The notes under the pieces: generated by a model
Told to the model about the DNA's origin: nothing
What the model saw: the letters and a program-made list of their open reading frames with translations, nothing else
The model's database searches: none
In this document: in pieces, positions 1 to 5,392 of the stretch
How the letters are laid out: each line of letters opens with the position of its first letter
How positions within the stretch are numbered: the first letter of the stretch is position 1
Position numbers and translations under genes: made by a program
Assembly: GCA_029068025.1 (NCBI GenBank)
Contig: JAIEDJ010000162.1
Coordinates: 1-5,392, forward strand
Source: Oscillospiraceae bacterium
GTDB lineage: Bacteria > Bacillota > Clostridia > Oscillospirales > Ruminococcaceae
DNA length: 5,392 bases
Direction: 5' to 3'

Positions 1-1
1 C

Positions 2-1417
2 GCAGAAAAGGCGTGGATACCGCTGAAATTTGCCGCAACAAAGACCCATGAGGGCGACGAGCTTATATTAGAGCAGCTTAAACTTGATCAGAATGAAAAG
101 GAACTGCTCGAGCACACGGTCGTTCAGATGGAGCATGAGGGCGGCATGGACAGAAGCGCCGCTATCGCGGATATGCGCTTTGATTTTATTGAATACGTCT
201 GCGAGCGTACAGTGCAGAAGCCGCGCCAGAGCAGGGAGCGGCTGCGCTCAGAGAGGATAGACCGCGTTCTTACGGGAAAATGGACGGCGATACCGTGCTT
301 TATACTTATCATGGCGGCGGTTTTCCTGCTGACGTTCAATGTGATCGGGGCGTTTCTGCAAGGGCTGCTTGAGAGCGGCATCGACGCGCTTTCGGGGGCG
401 GTGGACGAGTGGATGACCTCCGCGAACGTCAACTCGGCGCTGCACGGGCTTGTGATCGACGGAATCCTCGGCGGCGTGGGAGGAGTTCTGAGCTTCCTTC
501 CGATAGTGGTGACGCTGTTTTTCTTCCTGTCGATCATGGAGGACAGCGGTTACATAGCGCGTGTCGCGTTCTTTATGGACAAACTGCTGAGAAAGATCGG
601 TCTTTCGGGACGGAGTATCGTTCCCATGCTTATCGGATTCGGCTGCACGGTTCCTGCCGTAATGTCCACAAGGACACTGCCCAGCAAGCGTGACCGCAAG
701 ATGACTATACTGCTGACCCCGTTTATGAGCTGCACGGCAAAGCTGCCGATCTACGCTTTTTTTGTTAATGCTTTCTTTCCGAAAAGCGGCGGTCTGATCA
801 TGACGGGACTGTATCTGCTCGGGATCGTTGTCGGGATACTTATCGCGTTTCTGATGAAGGGGACGCTGTTCAAGGGCGAGGCGGTGCCGTTTGTTATGGA
901 GCTTCCGAACTACCGTATGCCGGGGGTCAGAAATGTCGCTCAGCTGCTGTGGGAGAAGGCGAAGGACTTCTTAAGCAAGGCGTTCACAATAATCCTGATC
1001 GCTACTATCGTGGTGTGGTTTTTGCAGAGCTTTGATCTGCGCTTTGATATCGTTGAAGATTCTTCTCAGAGCATAATGGCGATGATCTCGGGCTGGCTTG
1101 TCCCAATATTTGAACCGCTGGGTCTCGGAGACTGGCGTATTGTTACCTCGCTGATAAGCGGCTTTATGGCTAAGGAAAGCGTTGTCTCGACTATGGAGAT
1201 ACTGTTTGACGGCAATATACAGGCGGCGCTGACCGGCACCGCCGCCGCGACTATGCTGGTGTTCTCGCTGCTGTATACTCCGTGCGTTGCCGCTATCGCG
1301 TCGATACGCAGGGAGCTTGGCAAAAGATGGGCTGCCGGCGTGGTATTGTGGCAGTGCTGCATTGCGTGGATTGTCGCGTTTATCGCGCGGGCGGTCTGCA
1401 TTGTGATCGGAGTCTGA
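2..1417 (+). CDS. feoB: Ferrous iron transport protein B, C-terminal part (5' end outside window)
   Basis: This is the last 471 codons of FeoB, the GTP-dependent Fe2+ permease of the cytoplasmic membrane. The reading frame is open from the window edge, so there is no start here. Roughly residues 1-90 of the fragment are the cytosolic segment that follows the G domain (WIPLKF near the start, then charged helices). From about residue 95 there are repeated hydrophobic helices. Family hallmarks are visible: GFGCTVPAVM with its gate cysteine (fragment residues 212-221), a TPFMSCTAKLPIYA segment, ELPNYRMP (300-305 for the LPNYRM core), MAKESVVSTM (389-398) and LLYTPCVAAIA, which carries the second gate cysteine (about 428). 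Full FeoB proteins are usually 600-800 residues, so only the GTPase domain and its linker are missing, cut off by the window and not by mutation. No frameshift is seen. The stop TGA lies three bases before the next gene, suggesting one transcript. The family call is very secure; iron regulation is not visible because the promoter is upstream. Confidence 0.97.
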   Translation, partial: AEKAWIPLKFAATKTHEGDELILEQLKLDQNEKELLEHTVVQMEHEGGMDRSAAIADMRFDFIEYVCERTVQKPRQSRERLRSERIDRVLTGKWTAIPCFILIMAAVFLLTFNVIGAFLQGLLESGIDALSGAVDEWMTSANVNSALHGLVIDGILGGVGGVLSFLPIVVTLFFFLSIMEDSGYIARVAFFMDKLLRKIGLSGRSIVPMLIGFGCTVPAVMSTRTLPSKRDRKMTILLTPFMSCTAKLPIYAFFVNAFFPKSGGLIMTGLYLLGIVVGILIAFLMKGTLFKGEAVPFVMELPNYRMPGVRNVAQLLWEKAKDFLSKAFTIILIATIVVWFLQSFDLRFDIVEDSSQSIMAMISGWLVPIFEPLGLGDWRIVTSLISGFMAKESVVSTMEILFDGNIQAALTGTAAATMLVFSLLYTPCVAAIASIRRELGKRWAAGVVLWQCCIAWIVAFIARAVCIVIGV

Positions 1418-1420
1418 TAT

Positions 1421-1576
1421 ATGAATACCGCGGATATCTTTGTGATTATACTTGTCGCCTTGGCTGTGACGGCGGCTGTTCTTGTTATGATAAGGAACAG
1501 GAAAAACGGGAAGAACGGCTGCGGCGGAGACTGTTCTCACTGCAGCAGATGTAAGAATAAGCACACAAGTGCGTAG
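1421..1576 (+). CDS. FeoB-associated Cys-rich membrane protein (51 aa)
   Basis: This small gene starts at ATG three bases after the feoB stop and ends at TAG. A GGAG Shine-Dalgarno sequence at 1409-1412, inside the last feoB codons, lies eight bases before the ATG, which supports both the start and translation from the feo mRNA. The product begins with a short hydrophilic N-terminus (MNTAD), has one membrane helix at about residues 6-24, then a basic stretch (RNRKNGKNG), and ends in a cysteine cluster, C34-x3-C38-x2-C41-x2-C44, followed by KNKHTSA. This layout and the position directly after feoB match the FeoB-associated Cys-rich membrane protein family (Pfam PF12669). Its exact role is not established; a part in Fe2+ handling or FeoB complex assembly is inferred from genomic association, with the cysteines as possible metal ligands. 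By the positive-inside rule the basic and Cys-rich tail should face the cytoplasm. It could also be called a FeoC-like accessory protein, but it has no winged-helix domain. Confidence 0.88.
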   Translation: MNTADIFVIILVALAVTAAVLVMIRNRKNGKNGCGGDCSHCSRCKNKHTSA

Positions 1577-1578
1577 AG

Positions 1579-1620
1579 CGAGTCATTTTGTAAAAAAGTC
1601 AAGATCAACATTGTAAAACC
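1579..1620 (+). repeat. Left pair of degenerate 24-base direct repeats
   Basis: The clear copy at 1605-1620 reads TCAACATTGTAAAACC, preceded by AAGA. A weaker copy begins at 1583 (TCATTTTGTAAAA). Their starts are 22 bases apart, which fits a 24-base unit with a two-base deletion. The same core recurs at 1748, 1772 and 1796. The block starts immediately after the Cys-rich gene and contains no ORF. Function is unknown; it may be a decayed tandem array. Confidence 0.5.
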
Positions 1621-1622
1621 GC

Positions 1623-1730
1623 AGGGGAAATTTCAAAAAGCAATTCCCGGCGCACGCCGCGCAAAGCGCGGTGGGTGTCGGGGATTGGCTAGCTCAGTGC
1701 GAAGCACTGAGCGGTTTTGAAATTTCTTTT
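1623..1730. repeat. Multi-armed inverted-repeat element (possible MITE-like unit or structured RNA)
   Basis: The outer arms GAAATTTCAAAA (1627-1638) and TTTTGAAATTTC (1715-1726) are perfect 12-base complements. In RNA the stem can extend to 1623/1730 with G-U pairs. They enclose two further hairpins. One is an imperfect stem from CAAT at 1641 to ATTG at about 1684-1687, topped by the perfect CCGCGC-AAA-GCGCGG hairpin (1657-1671). The other is a perfect nine-base-pair hairpin, GCTCAGTGC-GAA-GCACTGAGC (1692-1712). Together they would fold as a three-way junction. There is no protein-coding capacity and no clear target-site duplication. The element sits between two groups of 24-base repeats. A non-autonomous mobile or interspersed intergenic repeat is my preferred reading; a small structured RNA or a processed 3' region of the feo mRNA is possible. 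There is no T-run after the outer stem beyond TTTT, so it is a poor intrinsic terminator. Confidence 0.55.
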
Positions 1731-1743
1731 AAATCAACAGCCC

Positions 1744-1810
1744 CTCGTCAACGTTATAAAACCAGCCAAGATCAACGTTATAAAACCAAATAAGATCAAC
1801 ATTTCATAGG
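1744..1810 (+). repeat. Right group of 24-base direct repeats (three copies)
   Basis: Two copies of TCAACGTTATAAAACC, at 1748-1763 and 1772-1787, are identical over 16 bases. A third begins at 1796 (TCAACATT) and then diverges. All three starts are exactly 24 bases apart. The second and third copies are preceded by AAGA, as is the left-hand copy at 1605. The AACGTT core is palindromic, but the unit as a whole is not, so these are not CRISPR repeats (the unit is short and there are no spacers). A regulator-binding array or a decayed tandem repeat are both possible; nothing in the sequence decides between them. Confidence 0.6.
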
Positions 1811-1825
1811 TTTATCTGCAAGCTG

Positions 1826-1868
1826 ATTTATGCACAAAGCGGCTTGCTTTGTGCATAAATATTTTTTT
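1826..1868 (+). terminator. Intrinsic terminator of the feo unit
   Basis: The arms ATTTATGCACAAAGC (1826-1840) and GCTTTGTGCATAAAT (1846-1860) are perfect 15-base complements around a five-base loop GGCTT. Seven T residues follow at 1862-1868. The shape and the T-tract orientation fit Rho-independent termination of rightward transcription from feoB and the Cys-rich gene, insulating carB. The stem is AT-rich at its base. The left side lacks an A-tract, so leftward termination is unlikely. Confidence 0.75.
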
Positions 1869-1878
1869 ATAATATATA

Positions 1879-1907
1879 TTGCTTTTTTGTCGTAAATGTG
1901 GTATGAT
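1879..1907 (+). promoter_or_regulatory. Sigma-A-type promoter for carB
   Basis: A -35 box TTGCTT (1879-1884) and a -10 box TATGAT (1902-1907) are separated by 17 bases. An extended -10 TGG lies directly before the -10 box (1899-1901). The AT-rich stretch 1861-1878 just upstream could act as an UP element. Transcription would start near 1914, giving a leader of about 120 bases. The promoter lies just past the feo terminator, which fits an independent carB transcript. It is predicted by pattern only. Confidence 0.68.
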
Positions 1908-1913
1908 AGTAGT

Positions 1914-2033
1914 AATAGGATAAAATTCCGGGATAAGGGAAATGAGATGGTATTTTTAGTAAAATGACATCGTTTGCCCTGTGTCGCCGCAACGATTATC
2001 CGGCAATTCTAACAAGACAGGAAGTAAGAAACA
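1914..2033 (+). promoter_or_regulatory. carB 5' leader with possible long folded stem
   Basis: The leader can form a long interrupted stem. AATTCCGG (1924-1931) faces CCGG-C-AATT (2000-2008), ATAA (1933-1936) faces TTAT (1996-1999), GGG (1937-1939) faces CCC (1977-1979), AAA (1940-1942) faces TTT (1973-1975), and GATG (1946-1949) faces CATC (1968-1971). It contains no terminator-like T-tract before carB, and I see no PyrR-binding-loop consensus, so pyr-type attenuation is not supported. A five-codon ORF (MRWYF, 1942-1959) lies within it. The carB Shine-Dalgarno AGGAAG (2019-2024) is outside the stem. Regulatory use is inference. Confidence 0.4.
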
Positions 2034-5000
2034 ATGCCCAAAAAGACAGATATCCACAAGATAATGATCATCGGCTCTGGTCCTATCATCATAGGGCAGG
2101 CGTGCGAGTTCGACTATTCGGGAACACAGGCGTGCAAGGCGCTGAAAAAGCTCGGCTATGAGATCGTTCTCGTAAACTCCAATCCAGCGACCATCATGAC
2201 CGATCCCGATGTTGCGGACATTACCTACATCGAGCCGCTGAACGTCTCCAGACTTACCCAGATCATTGAGAAGGAGCGTCCCGACGCGCTGCTGCCGAAT
2301 CTCGGCGGTCAGAGCGGACTGAATCTCTGCTCGGAGCTTTCCGAGGCAGGTGTTCTCGAAAAATACGGCGTTAAGGTCATTGGTGTTCAGGTGGACGCTA
2401 TTGAGCGCGGTGAGGATAGAATCGAGTTCAAGCACACTATGGAAAAGCTCGGCATAGAAATGCCGCGCAGCGAGGTCGCTTACTCGGTCGACGAGGCGCT
2501 TGCCATCGCCGAAAAGCTGCATTATCCCGTTGTACTTCGTCCCGCATACACCATGGGCGGCGCCGGCGGCGGTCTTGTGTATAACGTTGATGAATTGAAG
2601 GTCGTCTGCGCGAGAGGGCTTCAGGCTTCGCTTGTCGGACAGGTTCTTGTTGAGGAATCAATTGCCGGCTGGGAAGAGCTCGAGCTTGAGGTAGTCCGCG
2701 ACGCTGAAAACAATGTTATCACCGTCTGCTTTATCGAGAATATCGACCCTATCGGTGTCCATACGGGCGACAGCTTCTGCTCCGCTCCTATGCTCACGAT
2801 TTCGGAGGACGTTCAGAAGAAGCTCCAGGAGTACTCTTACAGCATTGTAAAGGCGATAGAGGTCATCGGCGGCTGCAACTGTCAGTTCGCGCACGATCCT
2901 GTCTCCGGAAGAATTGTCGTTATAGAAATAAATCCGCGCACGTCGCGTTCCTCTGCGCTTGCGTCCAAGGCTACGGGCTTCCCGATAGCGCTGGTGTCCG
3001 CTATGCTCGCGTGCGGACTTACGTTAAAAGAGATCCCGTGCGGGAAGTACGGAACGCTGGACAAGTACGTTCCCGACGGCGATTATGTTGTTATCAAGTT
3101 CGCGCGGTGGGCGTTCGAGAAGTTCAAGGGCGCTTCGGACAAGCTCGGCACGCAGATGCGCGCCGTGGGCGAGGTAATGTCCATAGGCAAGACCTATAAG
3201 GAAGCGTTTCAGAAGGCTATACGTTCTCTTGAGACAGGGCGCTACGGATTGGGCTATGCGAAGAATTTCCACGATTTAAGCAAGGAAGAACTGCTTTCCA
3301 AGCTCACTTATCCGTCCTCGGAGCGTCAGTTCATTATATACGAGGCGCTGCGCAAGGGCGCGACAACGGACGAGATCTATGATCTTACCAAGATTAAGCA
3401 CTGGTTCCTTGATCAGATGGTTGAGCTTATCAAGGAGGAAGATGCTCTGGCTGCCGCGAAGGGGGCAGTTCCCGGGAAGTCTGTTCTGTTACAGGCAAAG
3501 CGCGACGGATTCTCCGACCGCTATCTGTCCAAGCTGCTTGAGGTTCCCGAGGAAGACATCAGAAACAAGCGCAAGGAGTACGGCATAAACGAAGCCTGGG
3601 AGGGCGTTCATGTAAGCGGCACGGAGAATGCGGCTTACTACTATTCGACTTATAATCTCGATGAGGACAAGAGCCCCGTCAATACGGACAAGCCGAAGAT
3701 CATGATCTTGGGCGGCGGTCCGAACAGAATAGGTCAGGGCATTGAATTCGACTACTGCTGCGTTCACGCGGCGCTGGCACTGAAATCGCTCGGATTTGAG
3801 TCCATTATTGTAAACTGCAACCCCGAGACGGTCTCCACCGACTATGATACGTCGGACAAGCTCTATTTTGAGCCGCTGACGCTTGAGGACGTGCTTTCTA
3901 TCCACGAGAAGGAAAAGCCGGTCGGCGTTATCGCGCAGTTCGGCGGTCAGACACCGCTCAATCTCGCTGCGGAGCTTAAGAAGAACGGCGTGAACATTCT
4001 CGGCACTACGCCCGAGACTATCGACCTCGCGGAGGATCGCGACCATTTCCGCGCTATGATGGAGCGGCTCGGTATCCCGATGCCCGAGAGCGGAATGGCG
4101 GTCACTGTGGATGACGCTCTCAGTATTGCGAACCGCATAGGTTATCCCGTAATGGTGCGCCCGTCCTATGTTCTCGGCGGACGCGGCATGGAGGTCGTTC
4201 ACGACGATGAAATGATGCGCGTTTATATGAGCGCGGCTGTCGGCGTTACTCCCGACCGTCCGATCTTGATCGACCGCTTCCTCAATCACGCGACAGAGTG
4301 CGAGGCGGACGCTATTTCGGACGGCAAGCACTGCTTTGTTCCCGCGGTCATGGAGCATATCGAGCTTGCGGGCGTTCACAGCGGCGACTCGGCTTGTATA
4401 CTTCCATCTAAGAACCTTTCCGAAAAGCATATCGCGACCATCAAGGACTACACCCGCAAGATCGCCGTGGAGATGGGCGTTGTCGGACTTATGAATATGC
4501 AGTATGCTATCGAGGGCGATACGGTGTATGTTCTGGAAGCGAATCCCAGAGCTTCGAGAACGGTTCCGCTGGTATCTAAGGTATGCGATATCAACATGGT
4601 GAAGATCGCGACCGAGATCATGACGGCTCAATTCACGAAAAAGGAATCTCCCGTGCCGCAGCTGCGTGACCGCGCAATTCCGCACTACGGCGTTAAAGAA
4701 GCGGTGTTCCCGTTCAATATGTTCCAGGAGGTCGACCCCGTTCTTGGTCCCGAAATGCGCTCCACTGGCGAGGTGCTGGGAATTTCCCCGAGCTTCGGAG
4801 AGGCTTATTACAAGGCGCAGGAGGCTACTCAGACACGTCTTCCGATGGAAGGCACCGTGCTGCTGTCGGTATGCGACCGCGACAAGCCGGAGCTTGTTGA
4901 TATCGCGAGGGCGTTCAATAAACTAGGATTCAAGATCCTTTCCACCGGAAAGAGCTTTGAGATGATCACTGAAGCGGGCGTTCCCGCTGAGAAGGTTCTC

Positions 5001-5255
5001 AAGCTGTATGAGGGCAGACCGAACATCGCGGACAAGATCGCGAACGGCGAGATACAGCTTATAATCAACACTCCCGCAGGCAAGACCAGCGTCAACGATG
5101 ACAGCTATATCCGCAAGGCGGCTATCAAGCACCGCATACCGTATATCACAACTATGGCGGCGGCAAAGGCAAGCGCGGAGGGTATCGCGGCGATCAAGAA
5201 CAATACTCATCTTGGCGTGAAGTCGCTGCAGGCGTTCCATGCGGAGATAAAGTAA
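2034..5255 (+). CDS. carB: Carbamoyl-phosphate synthase large subunit
   Basis: CarB uses ammonia from the CarA glutaminase, bicarbonate and two ATP to make carbamoyl phosphate for pyrimidine and arginine synthesis in the cytosol. The product is 1073 residues, the E. coli length, and both ends match (MPKKTDI at the start, HAEIK at the end). An in-frame TAA at 2025-2027 rules out a longer start, and AGGAAG at 2019-2024 lies nine bases before the ATG. Domains: carboxyphosphate ATP-grasp about 1-400, oligomerisation about 401-551, carbamoyl-phosphate ATP-grasp about 552-930, allosteric MGS-like about 931-1073. Active-site counterparts are present in the first half (R129, R169, E215, H243, E298, N300, R302) and the second (R669, R709, E835, N837, R839). 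The two halves show the internal duplication (GSGPIIIGQACEFDYSG against GGGPNRIGQGIEFDYC). In the MGS domain, S945, K951, T971, K990 and N1012 match E. coli effector-site residues, but T1017 is replaced by P1014 and R1020 by K1017. No frameshift or truncation is seen. carA is not adjacent upstream. Confidence 0.99.
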   Translation: MPKKTDIHKIMIIGSGPIIIGQACEFDYSGTQACKALKKLGYEIVLVNSNPATIMTDPDVADITYIEPLNVSRLTQIIEKERPDALLPNLGGQSGLNLCSELSEAGVLEKYGVKVIGVQVDAIERGEDRIEFKHTMEKLGIEMPRSEVAYSVDEALAIAEKLHYPVVLRPAYTMGGAGGGLVYNVDELKVVCARGLQASLVGQVLVEESIAGWEELELEVVRDAENNVITVCFIENIDPIGVHTGDSFCSAPMLTISEDVQKKLQEYSYSIVKAIEVIGGCNCQFAHDPVSGRIVVIEINPRTSRSSALASKATGFPIALVSAMLACGLTLKEIPCGKYGTLDKYVPDGDYVVIKFARWAFEKFKGASDKLGTQMRAVGEVMSIGKTYKEAFQKAIRSLETGRYGLGYAKNFHDLSKEELLSKLTYPSSERQFIIYEALRKGATTDEIYDLTKIKHWFLDQMVELIKEEDALAAAKGAVPGKSVLLQAKRDGFSDRYLSKLLEVPEEDIRNKRKEYGINEAWEGVHVSGTENAAYYYSTYNLDEDKSPVNTDKPKIMILGGGPNRIGQGIEFDYCCVHAALALKSLGFESIIVNCNPETVSTDYDTSDKLYFEPLTLEDVLSIHEKEKPVGVIAQFGGQTPLNLAAELKKNGVNILGTTPETIDLAEDRDHFRAMMERLGIPMPESGMAVTVDDALSIANRIGYPVMVRPSYVLGGRGMEVVHDDEMMRVYMSAAVGVTPDRPILIDRFLNHATECEADAISDGKHCFVPAVMEHIELAGVHSGDSACILPSKNLSEKHIATIKDYTRKIAVEMGVVGLMNMQYAIEGDTVYVLEANPRASRTVPLVSKVCDINMVKIATEIMTAQFTKKESPVPQLRDRAIPHYGVKEAVFPFNMFQEVDPVLGPEMRSTGEVLGISPSFGEAYYKAQEATQTRLPMEGTVLLSVCDRDKPELVDIARAFNKLGFKILSTGKSFEMITEAGVPAEKVLKLYEGRPNIADKIANGEIQLIINTPAGKTSVNDDSYIRKAAIKHRIPYITTMAAAKASAEGIAAIKNNTHLGVKSLQAFHAEIK

Positions 5256-5266
5256 ACGGCAATTTC

Positions 5267-5281
5267 GGGGGCGCGGCCCCC
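5267..5281. other. GC-rich hairpin just after carB
   Basis: GGGGGC (5267-5272) and GCCCCC (5276-5281) are perfect complements with a GCG loop, 11 bases after the carB stop. There is no T-tract behind it, so it is not a classic terminator by itself. It could protect the mRNA 3' end or help RNA polymerase pause. GC-rich hairpins of this kind also occur as scattered intergenic repeats. Confidence 0.45.
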
Positions 5282-5282
5282 C

Positions 5283-5327
5283 AACCCCCACCAAAAGGGC
5301 CGTTGGCCATTTGGATCACGGGGTTTT
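5283..5327 (+). terminator. Probable carB terminator, nested hairpin
   Basis: Three successive complementary blocks nest. AACCCC (5283-5288) pairs with GGGGTT (5320-5325), CCAAA (5291-5295) with TTTGG (5310-5314), and GGCC (5298-5301) with GGCC (5305-5308) around GTT. The stem ends in TTTT (5324-5327), a short tract, followed by A-rich DNA. The stem is interrupted by small internal loops, so termination efficiency is uncertain. It is the best candidate to end the carB transcript. Confidence 0.45.
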
Positions 5328-5382
5328 AAATAAAAAATGAAAATATCGGAAAAAAAAACGCTTTTAATATATTTTTAAAACC
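5322..5382. repeat. AT-rich tail with a nine-base inverted repeat
   Basis: GGTTTTAAA (5322-5330) and TTTAAAACC (5374-5382) are perfect complements around a 43-base, very A-rich middle that includes a nine-base A run at 5350-5358. It overlaps the end of the carB terminator hairpin. I see no ORF, ribosome binding site or convincing promoter from 5328 to the window end. The inverted repeat could be chance in AT-rich DNA. Confidence 0.3.
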
Positions 5383-5392
5383 TTTGGTCAAA

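Noticed and set aside
971..1564. A 197-codon open frame on the minus strand opposite feoB and the Cys-rich gene
   Set aside because: It has no family resemblance and a composition biased to H, R and N. It overlaps two supported genes in antisense.
1579..1810. CRISPR array
   Set aside because: The repeats are short, degenerate and tandem without spacers of regular length, and no cas gene is present.
1830..1895. A 21-codon frame within the terminator and promoter region
   Set aside because: It runs through the terminator hairpin and T-tract and has no ribosome binding site; its sequence is explained by those elements.
1914..2033. PyrR-type attenuator or pyrimidine riboswitch before carB
   Set aside because: I find no PyrR binding-loop consensus and no terminator with a T-tract between the promoter and carB.
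1964..2161. A 65-codon + strand frame starting in the carB leader and overlapping the carB start
   Set aside because: It has no convincing ribosome binding site, most of it is a frame-shifted copy of the carB start, and no domain is recognisable.
3489..4685. A 398-codon open frame on the minus strand, fully inside carB
   Set aside because: It is antisense to a highly conserved gene. Its translation is rich in R, H, D and L with no recognisable motif, and it fits the pattern produced by carB's codon bias.
5350..5382. Leftward intrinsic terminator (A-run at 5350-5358 read as T-run on the minus strand, with an AT stem at 5362-5380)
   Set aside because: The stem is only about six A-T pairs with no G-C, too weak to call, and no leftward gene is in view.

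Overview
The window most likely comes from a bacterial chromosome of moderate GC content, probably a Gram-positive anaerobe of the Clostridia (Oscillospiraceae/Ruminococcus-like). This placement is an inference. It rests on a FeoB-type ferrous iron transporter followed by a tiny FeoB-associated Cys-rich membrane protein (a pairing typical of Firmicutes), on the clear AGGAAG ribosome binding site and TTGCTT-17-TATGAT promoter, and on GC-rich hairpins sitting in otherwise AT-rich intergenic DNA. No taxonomic marker such as rRNA is present.

Layout, left to right, all on the + strand. (1) Positions 2-1417 are the 3' part of feoB: the end of the cytosolic region and the whole membrane permease; the GTPase domain lies upstream of the window. 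(2) Positions 1421-1576 are a 51-codon gene for a one-helix membrane protein with a C-x3-C-x2-C-x2-C tail, three bases after the feoB stop, in the same frame and probably the same operon. (3) Positions 1577-2033 are a 457-base non-coding interval. It holds degenerate copies of a 24-base direct repeat, a 108-base multi-armed inverted-repeat element lying between two groups of those copies, a strong intrinsic terminator, a sigma-A-type promoter, and a leader of about 120 bases that can fold. (4) Positions 2034-5255 are a complete carB, the large subunit of carbamoyl-phosphate synthase, 1073 residues long, exactly the length of the E. coli protein. (5) Positions 5256-5392 are a non-coding tail with two GC-rich hairpins that may end carB transcription, then AT-rich DNA with no gene.

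The genes form two independent units. The feo unit imports Fe2+ across the cytoplasmic membrane and ends at the terminator at 1826-1868. carB then starts from its own promoter and makes carbamoyl phosphate for pyrimidine and arginine synthesis. Its usual partner carA (glutaminase subunit) is not next to it upstream, so CarA must be encoded elsewhere or downstream of the window.

The coding part is ordinary. The parts worth a second look are the intergenic repeat/hairpin element, the foldable carB leader with a possible five-codon mini-ORF, and the in-frame arrangement of feoB and the Cys-rich gene. I see no phage, IS transposase, CRISPR, toxin-antitoxin, tRNA or rRNA, and nothing that amounts to a new multi-gene system.
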